Shown in pieces: positions 49,074-60,600 of a stretch of DNA of 64,000 nucleotides. The translations under genes and the position numbers were made by a program. Location of the stretch: the NCBI RefSeq assembly GCF_041146795.1, contig NC_135183.1, positions 8,629,340-8,693,339 of the forward strand. The letters are read 5' to 3'. Numbering within the stretch: position 1 is the first letter of the stretch; every line of letters starts with the position of its first letter. Below the pieces are notes generated by a model, which was not told the DNA's origin, made no database searches, and saw only the letters and a program-made list of their open reading frames with translations. Source of the DNA: Maylandia zebra. Lineage: Eukaryota; Chordata; Actinopteri; Cichliformes; Cichlidae.

Positions 49074-52000
49074 CTGAAAAGAAAGTAGATAGAAAATCAC
49101 ATGACTCAATAGCAGAACAATTAGAGTTCAATTTCCTAATTCTGTTGGATAAATTGCTTAGAATTTGTGTTTTAAGGTGGTTGTCATGGTTCTGGGTGCT
49201 TTTGACCCAGCTTTTTGTGTCTCTTGTGTTTTTATGACTTGTTGTGTGATGGTTTATTATTCTTAGAATAACCTCAGGATTACCACCATGTTTACCGTTG
49301 TACATTTAGGCTCCCCTCATGTCTTTGCCCCCATTCTGTGTTTGTGCTTATGTGTGTTGTGTCTTGTTTCTCCTCCTTGTGGTTTATCCATGTTTCCCCG
49401 GTCCAACATGTCTCTCGTCTGCCTATTCTTCACTCCTGTGTCATGTTCCCCAGTTTCCTGTTTTATTGTGTAGGTCTTGTGTTTCCATGTTTCACATATC
49501 TGGTTTTGCTTCCCCGTTGCCTTGTCTAATTAGGTTCAGCTGTGTCTCCATCCTGTGTGCCATTTCCTTGTTACCTTATGTGTATATTTAGTGCATTTCA
49601 GCCGTGTCTCTCTAACTTTCACTCATCTCCGCCCACTCCTCCCTGCTTGCACTCTCTTCATAACCTCTCTTCTCTCTTCCTTTGGATGGTTGACCACATG
49701 CAATTAAAGTCATCCACCTTCATGCTAGTGTTAAAGTGAAACACACCAGACCTTAACGTCAAAGAGGAAAGACTCAGCTCTTAAAAGAAGCCATTCCTTT
49801 GAAATCTCACCTGAAAGGTGGCTGGAAACAGCTCATACACATCAGCACGGTGAGCACCTCCACCCAGCTGCAGAGAAAAGAGCATTTGTGAACTGCGTTT
49901 ATATACTGTGTGATTGTGTGAGAGGGTATTTTTGAATCATTTCTATATACCTTATATTCCACACTATGGCCATGCCAGTGTGCTGTGTGTATGTCCACTT
50001 CATTGCCCATTCCCATTAGGTACCAGTACACCTTATCGCCCACCTCCATGTTCAGACCATTCAGGTTAGCATACACATATCCATTGATGGCTGCACACAA
50101 ACATGCACACATTGTAAAGAAAAAATATATATTTTTATGTGTAGATGAAAAAACAAAAACGTTCAAAAATCCTTTTGTACGTGTCTGCTTGTCTCACCGT
50201 GCATTTTGTTGCTCTCTATAAAGTCTTCATCATCCTTTAAGTTTGGGCGAGGGTTCCTGATCTGCGCTCTGATGTTTTCATCCAGATACCTGTAGTTTAA
50301 GCAGCAGTCATAAATATACAGCCCTTCCTGTTTCAGGCGGCGCTGCAGGAAAATTCAGCTAAACATCATATCCTGCTGTCCTGGTCCTCAGAGTGGATCT
50401 CTGCTTCTGTTTTAGAATTCTGTTTGCGTATTTAGTGTTGGATCGATGTTTTTATTTCCTCTTTTGTGAATGAGGCTCTGTTTTTTCTTTAATAATGGAT
50501 TGCATTTATATGGGCACCCAAAGCGCTTTACAATGCCACTATTCATTCACTCTCACATTCACACACTGGTGCAGGCAAACCACAGTTGTAGCCACAGCTG
50601 CCCTGGGGCAGACTGATAGATGTGAGGCTGCCATATCGCGCCATCGGCCCCTCTGGCCAACACCAGTAGGCGGTAAGGTACAGTGTCTTGCTCAAGGACA
50701 CAACGACCAGGACAGAGAGAGCTGGGGGTTTGAACCGGCAACCTTCCGGTTACAGATGAGCTTCCCAACCACATAAACTACGGTCGCCCCATCACCTTGT
50801 GATTTTCTAGGAATGGGTTTCATTCTTTTTGTTTTTGGGGGTTTGGTTCATGAATTTGCAGTAGTAGTCACTGTCCTCCTGAGGACTGTCCTACAAAGTG
50901 AGATTAATGGCTTAGTGAGCTGTGTTGAGTTTAAAGTCAGAGTTTTCTGTTTCATAAAAAAGAAACTAATAATAATTAATAATAATTAACTAATAATTAC
51001 TTATCATACTGATATACTTCTTATGATTACTTATTAACAAACAAACAGAGGCTCAATCGGTGATAAAATAGTTAACTTGAATTTAAATGTTTATTTTACA
51101 GCTCTGTGCAGGGTAAAGTTTTTTTTTTTCTTTAAAGAGCGATGTTTTTTCTGCACAATCAATCTCCATAAATTTGTAATTTATTGTAATGTTATCAGCA
51201 TTTTATCACCTGATAACATCTCTAGTTATCAGGAGGGGACTCCTTTGAGAAGTCACGTGGCTTGTGAAACGCCCCTTTAAATGCGCAGAGTGCATACAGA
51301 GCCTGAAGCGGAAATCACTGCTTAACAGGGTAAGCTGATGACCACCATCATAATACTTGTTATCTCTTACTGGAATTTTAGGTTTTGTCGAGCCAGCTAA
51401 GGCAAAAAAAAAAAAAATGGCTGTATTAACCTTTGTTCTGTTGATTCATGTGTCAGTCTTCACGTGTTTCAGTTATGGTGTTCATGTCCCACTCTGCTTT
51501 TGTAGTTACCTTGCTTTGTGTTTTACTTTCAAGTGTCTTCTCCTGATTGATGTCACCTGTCTCTCATAACTCAGCTGCACCCATTCCATCTGATTTACCC
51601 TCCGTGAGTTTGCAAGCATGTGAATTTAAGGAGGATTATGTAATTTTGAATTGGAATTAAGAAATTGGGTTGGATCCTTTTACTTCAAATTTGTGTCATT
51701 TTAGCATGTATTGCCTGCTGAATAGAGGAAGCAGAGGTTTCAAAGGGAATCTATCTGCTACTTACCAACTCTCATTCTCGTCAAAAACCAGGAAAAGCAG
51801 TGCAAACTCTTCCACTTCCTTCTTCAGTCCTAAAGTCCTGGAAGACGCAAATATTTTATCATACTTTATTATGTGGTACTGCATAAACAGAATGTGTGCT
51901 GTGCTGTACATCAAGCAGAACATGTAGATACTCACCTGCCCCAACTACGGCGGCAGACGACTAATGGACCAATCAGTCCGCTGTAAAGGTCCTGGAGGGG

Positions 52001-55000
52001 CAGGGGGACAACATGTAAGTCTGTGAGTACTTGTTGTTGCCTGTGCTGTGTTGGATCTTGCCTACATCATCGTACCTTTGCAACATCAACAGTAGAGTAG
52101 TACGCTGACACAGAGCACTCCTCTTGCTCTGTTGTTGGTCCAGTGTTCTTGTTGACATACCAGTAGTAGGTGTGAATTTCACCTGAGAAACACATTGTAG
52201 TTTTCAATGTTTTGGACACCATTTATACATTAAGAACATGGCATGATCCATTAGAGAGGGAATACTGTATGCCCTTTCTATGTTCTCAAAAAAACACATT
52301 TATTCTGCTGAAGTCATAAAAAAGTTCCACAGTGACTGAAATTGTTTATTGATTGTGTCCCTTTGTTCCATCCGCTTCTATTATTTCTAGGCATTTCTGT
52401 ACCTGGTTGGGTTTGGTGGACGCTGGGGTTTTCTGTTTTGACTCCGTGTGCATGAATGGAATAAGGTCTGGTTGCCATGTTCTTGAAAACCACCTTAACT
52501 TTGTCTCCAACATTAGCGTGAATCATTGGACCTAAAGAGAAGGCAAATGTTTTAAGTACCAACTGGAGCTTAAGACGTTACACGATTAATCATGTGTTAT
52601 TTACAATATGTAGCACAATCAGTGGCTTTTACTGCACCAACAATATATTCTCGTCAGAGCTTCAAAAACTTTATGGAAAAATATGAATTTGTACAGTATG
52701 TGTCAGTGGTCTCTTCAATATACTCACCCATAATGCCGAGATGCTCCATGTCAGCGGTTCTTTCGACCTGTTTGGTAAACTTGTCACTGGTGAACTGTCG
52801 GTAGACGACCTTCTTGTAACGAGAGCCTATGAATCCACCCTGCTTGTCCAGAAAGACGGGGGCAGGACTGCAGCGAGAGAGTCACCAACACATTTTGATT
52901 TACTAAAACAGCTGCAGTTCCACTATAACAAGTTTTCACTGTTATATAAGAGGCAACCAAAGAAAACTCGATTTGCCAGCATTACTATTTAATTCTTTCT
53001 CAGCGCTCCTACCACAATCTACGACAGTTTCATATCCTAAAAATAGTATAGTGCTCTGCTATATACAGAATAAACTTTATAATATAATACTGACATCTGT
53101 TTGGTTGGTCACTGTTATTTTTGTGTTCCTATTGTAATGTCCAAAAGCAGTTTATTACCATAAAAGGCATTAAGATACTCAGAGTCTGCATGTTTAGAGT
53201 AATGAGCATTCTCATGTAACAATGGGACACTTTTTTCCCTAAACTTTACTAAATTTGTTATTGTTTTCTGTGATGTTTCATAAGCTTCATAAAATAAACA
53301 CATAATGTATACTGTATAAAGGTAGACGCACAAGAGTTACATATATGTGCTGCTGGTATACTGTATTTGTTTCCACGGCAGCTCTCAGGCTCGTGCCCTA
53401 CAGCTGATACCTCTCCATGCCGCGGAACATCTCCACCTCCCAGGTGCGGTTTGGAGCGTAGTCCCAGTCTATTTCCATGGCAGCGATGTAGTAGGTTTTT
53501 GAATGTAACATCATCTCACTCTGACGATGAAGTATGCTGCACTTCTCTACCGTGTAGTTGGCCCTCATCCCATTACGGTAATGGTTCACTGTAGCAGACA
53601 CCACCTCAAACTGACCTAAAACACATACACACACGCAGATACGGTAACACACAATGTGACTGTTGGATTTACAAATGTGCTCTTTTGACTAAATTCTCTG
53701 GTTTTGTTGTTTTGTCCAAATGTTGTTGTTTCTTAACACTTTCTTTTACCTTCCTAGCTCAGTCTGCAATGCACCAAATCATGACACTTGTCCTTTTTTT
53801 GGAATTAGCTCTCAAGTCTTCTCACTCAACACTTCTTGAAGATTTAATGGCCAAGGTCATAGTAAGGGTAATTGTATTTCATGTTTACTGAAATCATTCC
53901 CATTTACTGAACTATCCAACAAAACAAATGATGAACAGTCTGTGATGCCTTAAAAATATGTAACATTTCAACAGTACCTTTTAGCTTTTGTGCCCTGAGT
54001 CAGTCTACTAAGAACTGCAACCTACTGTCACAAATCAATGTGTGCATGTTTGTGTGCAGCCATCAATGGATATGTGTATGCTAATCTGTCACAAATCAAA
54101 GAAATGCACCAGCATAGCTCCCTGACTTAAGCACATTTCCTCAGGGTAATGTCTTTGAGTAAGAAGGCTGTAAATGTAAATTCAGCAATGATTCAGGCTT
54201 ATGTATCAGAGTGACTCATGCTGATGGATGTTAAGATTCCTAATCATGCTTCGGTAGGAAACCTACTTCTATTCATGGCATGATGCACACATAGTAATAT
54301 GATATGTTGTAAACTGTTTGCATTTGCTTGGGAAAAGACAGAACCTCAGTAGAACTGGGGGTTAAATTGCATGAAGGTCATTCGACTGATTTTTAGTTTT
54401 AGTCTTGTTTTCCACTGAATTATCAGTTCTGTCGCTGCTGTAGTTAGCTAATAAATTAATGTAAGACTGATAGCAACAGCCAACTAGACCAACCCAGTGA
54501 TGTCACATTCTTTACTCGGACAAAACGGCGCTACACATGCTCTAGAAACTGTAACTTCAAGCACTTATTTATTAAACCCAGCTTCACAGACATGGCACTC
54601 ATGGGATAAATTGACCTTAATACATTTAGTGTTTCATGTCCACTTCAATGGTTCTTAACACCGCTGTCATGGCAACTTCAATTCAATTCAGTTTTATTTA
54701 TATTTTATTTATTTATTTCAAAAAGTATCCAGTGGACCTTTGATTAGACCAGTTCTGGCCCACAGGGTGCATCTTTGACATCACCCATCTAGGTAAATCC
54801 ATGTGTCTGCTAGGTCAGACCAGCAGATAGTCGGACATTTTTAATTAAGTTTAATCTGTTTTGTTGTGATGCCATTCTGTTTAAAATAAAAGAGAGAGTA
54901 GTGTCAATCATTTTCAAATGATTAATGTAAGTTTCCTATTGGCAGCTGCTGTAGCTGCCAATAAATCAATTCAACCCATCTTCCTCTATATTTCATTTGA

Positions 55001-57564
55001 ACTTGAACTTTGGGCTTTTACTTTTTTGTATGCATGGGCCACACCTAAAGTGTAACTAAACAGAACAACATAAATAAGGGTTCAAAGCTCCATACCCATG
55101 CTGTCCGGCTCCATGGTGACAGTGTGTGAGATGTGAGGGAATACGCTGATGGTGTCCCGTCTGTTCTGCTCATAGATGAAACGGTTGCCCTGGAAGTAGA
55201 GACTGATGATGTCTGTCTCTGACCCCAGTCCTGACAGGTGCCATGATACTTTATCGCCCTTACACATGGTCAGCCCTGGGAGATTGTTATACACGAACCC
55301 ATTGATGGCTAAAAAGAAATTCACAGAAATATTACACACAGAGATTAGGTACGTTATGGTGAATTGCTGAGCCAGTAAAGGGACATTAGTTGATAATAAT
55401 AGCTGTCCCCAATTTAACTATTACATGGTGACTAAAATGAAACTTCACACTGTACCCACCATGCATTTTGTTGCTCTCGATGAAGCCCTCGTCCTCCTTG
55501 TTGACAGTGTTGGGAGCAGTAGTGAAAGTCCTAATGTTGTCATCAAGATACCAGCTCAGGTTCTCATCAAATACAGTGGCCATGAGGTGAAACTCTTTAT
55601 TATAGTTTTTCTGCATGAAAAGAGAGAGAGGTGAAGAGGTGATGTGTCAGATTTTGCTTCATTAATCCAGTAAGGCCACAAAACATTGTTTTTTTTTCTT
55701 TTCTGTGATGTTAGAGTGGGACTGAACACTCAGGTTAGGAAGAGATTTTCCAGGCTGGAGACAGGAGCCGTGGATAGTCGATGACTAAAGCCAAAAGCAC
55801 ATTTTATTGATTTTAAGACGATCCGCCTCTTTGGATGCCACTGTCAGGAATATCAGGATGTCAGGAAGATTCATTCTTTTTGTTATAAGAAACTGCAACA
55901 TTTTTTCAGTCTAACACAAGACACGTGTTTCAGGCCAGCAGAACGAGTCCTGTGTCATCAATATTTTCTGTGTAATTTACTGATAATTCTATTTGAGTTT
56001 AAAAAACATTTATATGTCCACTGCACAGCCTGGTGTGAATCATTTTATTCCAAATATATCTACCTTTATAATACCAAATTCAGGAGGATGTAACTTGCTC
56101 TGTAACCTGAACCACACAATATGTTGACTTGCTGGGTTTTTTTTGTCTTTCCTCTCACCTGTACTCCCTTCTTCAGCGATTTAGGTCGACAAATGAGAAG
56201 TGGCCCCACCAGTCCAGAGCTGGTGTCTTTAACAGGGTCCACAGCAGAGTAGTACAGATAGGTCAGACAGTCAGCCTCCCCTTCTACGGGTCCAGCACCT
56301 ACAGGCACCATCCACTCATAGATGTGCACCATCCCAGGTCTGACCAGAGCAGCAGGGGGAGGAGTCACCACCCCTACTCACGCATTTCCACAGAGAAATG
56401 GCGAATTCTCATTAGCAATAATAACAGCATCAACAAAATGCTAAATGGTACTCCAACTGCAGACTTCCACTTACTTGGCAGCCTCTTCAGCTCCTGCAGT
56501 TTCTTATCTGTATAAGACTCTGAAGAGAGGAAAAGAAGAGGAGTTCAGATGGATGAAACAGATATTAACACTGATAGCATTACTTATGAATGTACATGCA
56601 TTAACCTTCCAACTCATTGTGATACAGTGTGCCATCCTGTTCCACGCTGTACTGTACTCCATGAGGTTGTATTGTGTAAGGCCGACTGGCTTTGTTCTTG
56701 AACACCACCCTGATAGTGTCTTTCTCTTCAGCCTTCAACACAGGACCTGGAAACATTAACGTGCAACGTGCATAAGATGCTGTAAGGGTGCAATATAGTT
56801 TTTAATAATAACAGCTCATAAAATTAGAGGGATTATCAACATGGTTTAAGACACTAAACCAAATGAGTTTGTTCAAATATGAGTTAAGGCAGTTTTTGGA
56901 AATGTTCCACAACTCTGCTGTGCTTTTGAATTGCAATAACTCTATTTCTGGCAAGCAATTCATTCAAAGAACCTGTAATTAACTGAGGCAGTTGTGGTTT
57001 TGTTAGCGTTTGTGCGCTTGTGTCATTCTGTCTGCAAACGCAATAGCTCGAAAGGTATTGTAACGATGGTTAAATGTTATTTTACAGTGACAGGTTGACA
57101 CTGTTGTTATTTCTTTAAGATACATGTTTGGTTGTGCTGCAGGAAAAAAGGGAGTTAATGTGTGCAGGAAGGGGAGGGGGGGTCCATGTTGTTGTGTGAC
57201 TGTGCGGGGCAGAAGTGAGGTGTTGTACGAGAGCACTCTCCCCGAAGTTGCCTGTGTTACCGAATAAACGGACAAACTGAGATCAAAACGTCTGGTTCTT
57301 GAGAACATATGGGAACGCTACAGTATGAATGAACTCTGAAATTTGATGTAATCTTTGCTTAGAGCGAACTGTCAAACTGATTAAATAAAGCGAGGCCGTA
57401 ACTTACTGATCAATGACAGCACCGAGCCACGGTAATTACTAATTAAGAAACAACTGGATTGTTTTGTGTTTTTATTTTTAACATTGGCACTTGGCTGCTC
57501 TAATTATTGTCTCACTTTATTAAAATCAAAAAATGATTTCATTACTTGTTCCAGAGAAGCTCTG

Positions 57565-57639
<75 letters not shown>

Positions 57640-60600
57640 TGCGTGCGTGCGTGCGTGCGTTCGTTCGTGCGTGCGTGCGTGTGTGTGTGTGTGTGTGTGT
57701 GTCTGTGTGTGTGTGTGTGTGGGTGGGTTTCGTTTCTGGGTTTTGGGTTTGTTTTTTTTTGTTGTTGTTGTTTTCAGATTTTAGCAACATCAAACTTTCC
57801 AAAACCACGCAAGCTTGAATTACCCAGAATTCCAAGGTGCTGGTCCTCTGGGCTGCGGAGCATCTTTGTCATGAAGGTGTTGTCAGTGTACTCCACATAG
57901 CGAACCTTCTTATAGCGGCTTCCAATGCGGTTTCGACCTCGGGTTACAAACGTTTCTGCCGCACTGCTCACACAAAAGCAAAGTTCAAATTAAGAAAGAT
58001 CTCTGCAGACCAGCAGTCCTCTACATTCCTGTCAGTTTGTACAGTAACTAACCCATCTGTAGGCACTGTAGGAGCATAGTCCCAAACTTCTTCTTCAGCG
58101 GCAATGAAGTACTGTCGCTGCTCTCCATAAGGCCGGGGCTTGTGGACATTGGGGAAGCACTTCTTTATCTCAAACAAAGCCTGCATTCCAGCTGGACAAA
58201 AGCACAAAAAAACAATGTTGAATACATTATTAATCGGTGTGCAGAAATGTATCCTTCCCTGAATTGTAATTCATAATCTCACCCATCAGATGGTCATTGA
58301 CACTACATGCCAGCAGCCAGTGTCCTGGGTTGTCAGCTACCATTTCCGCTGTGGTGCTCAAAGCAGGAAAAAGACTGATTGTGTCTGTATGATGGTTCAT
58401 AGTGGTCAGGATCTGACCATGGAAATGGACTGAATGCATGTCCACCTGTAGATAAATAATATTTCAATAATGTTACACAAGGAGGTGAATGTACTAGAAA
58501 TCCTTTTTGCAATTCTGAAACTAGCAATAATAATAATGAAAGCAATCTGTACCACAGAAAGTAACACATGCTCACATTTTTATTAAACTTGAACCTTATC
58601 TGATTAAAGACTATCAGTAGAAAACTTCTGCAACAGTCTCAGCAAGGCAAACTTAAATCCTTAAAAAAGCTGAACCTTTGAAAGCACAAGCTGTGAGACT
58701 GACTGTATTTGCAGGTGTCTCATGGTTTAGTTAGCAACAATTAGGATAATGCCCACAGCCCCTTCTGTCTTTGAAAGACTGTCTCCTGAGAGTTGAAAGT
58801 AGGTGGAAGAGAGCCTGGAGAGGTGGAGAGAAGAGGAATGTCAGCAGAAACATGTGTGTTAATGAGAGTGAGGCTGGTGGAAAGGTGAACATGCAAGGAG
58901 TAGAGGGAGGGAAGATGGACAAGTTTAATTAAATTCCTGGAGCCAACCATCCAAAACAACAGACAGCACACAAGAAAGGTGAAGAAGCGAGTGTAGACAG
59001 GGTGGAGTGTGCTTGGAGATGAGTGCCAGGGTGATTTGTGACAGAAGGATAGCAGCAAGAGTGAAAGGGAAGGTTTCCAAGATAGTAGTGAAACCTGCTG
59101 TGATGGATGGTTTGGAGACTGTGGCACTAATGAAAAGACAGGAGGCCAAGCTGGAGGCGTTGAGATTTTTGTGGGGAGTGGCCAGAATGGACCGTATTAG
59201 AAATGAGTTCATCAGAAGGACAGCTCAGGTTAAGCTGTTTGGAGGCAAAGTTCAAGAGACGAGATGGAGATATTATGGACATGTGCAGAGGAAGGAAAGG
59301 CAGGAGAGAAAGAGGAAGACAACAGAGAAGATTCATGTATAAAGTGAAAGAGGAGGGTCAGTGTGAGCAGGGAACAGGGTGAGATAGAGGCAAATGATCC
59401 ACTTTGGAACCCCCTAAAAGAACCAACCTGTTCTTCTAAATGTTTGTAAACATTATAAATTGAACTAAATGTTTAGATTAAATGCTCAGTTGAATATTTT
59501 GAAAATATTCTCTGTAACAGTAATATTAAGAATAGAGATGTGATAATATAACATAGATTACCTCATTGCCTAATGCAAACAAATGCCACTGGATCTTGTT
59601 GCCTTGGCACATGCTCAGTCCACGAAGATTACCATACAGCAAACCATTAATACCTGTAATACATAGCGAGGGTAAAATGGTGCAGGGATGCAAATGCAAG
59701 CTTGTAAGTGTGCATGCTGGTGATATGCTAATTGTTAGCATGATATGTTAATTGGGATAAATAAAGTCTTTCTGATTCTGATGCTTCCTCTCACCATGCA
59801 TCTTGTTGCTCTCAATGAAGTCTTCGTCCTCCTTCAGGTTTCTGGCAGGATTTGTGATGTATGTCCTGATGTTTTCATCCAGGTACCAGCTGAAGTTCTC
59901 ATCTGACACCATGAACAGCAGAGCATACTGGTAGTCTGCTGAACTATCGCCATGTAAGTCCAGAGTTCCTGCAGAGGAGAGGACATTTAGAAAGACAGGC
60001 AGTGCTTTACAATACAAAAGAAAAGGGGGATGAAAAATAGATATAAATATAAAAATAAACACGTTTTTAAAAACTGTCTACTGTGTTCTATTATGAATCT
60101 ATAATGTAAACATAGTTACATAATGTTAACAAGAGTAAAAGGTAGAATGTTTGGCTCTGAAAGACACTGGACTATAAATAAAATATATTAAAGTTGTACT
60201 TAAGTAAATTTAGTGGAGTAAATGTACCTCTCTTACAGACGATGAGGGGCCCTATCAGCCCTGAGTTGATGTCTTTTGGCGGGCTGACGTGGGAATGGTA
60301 GAATCTGGTCATGCAGTTGCTGTCATGTGATGTTGGGCTGTGGGATTCTGCGAGGGTCCACTCATAGGTCACTGTTTGACCAGGAGGTACCGAATCATCT
60401 CGCTTCAGCTCTGGACCCGTGCCATCTGGGTAGAGTGCTCCTGAGGAGTGAACCCACAAACACAGTCACAGTCACACGCATGTGTTAACCTTTCCACTCC
60501 ACTCTAGTAGTACGTCCGTTTGTGCATTTCTCACCCTCGTTGCCTTTAGTATAGTTCAGACCATGTGGGTGGGCGCTGTAAGGTCTGGACGCTGTGTTCT

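Noticed and set aside
49807..50166. 119-residue open frame starting at 50166 as a separate small gene
   Set aside because: Only 50090-49951 is coding (cp exon 21), bounded by a CAG acceptor and a GTATAT donor; the rest is intron read-through.
54036..54088. An additional antisense cp-like exon or a second multicopper oxidase gene in intron 13
   Set aside because: Only about 50 bp match, nearly identical to exon 21 and its intron edge, and no further exon-like sequence follows; it is a small inserted copy.
57466..57900. Long open frames across the TG tract on both strands
   Set aside because: They consist mainly of VCVCVC or THTHTH and exist only because a dinucleotide repeat lacks stops. The same applies at 18064-18491 and 44716-45023.
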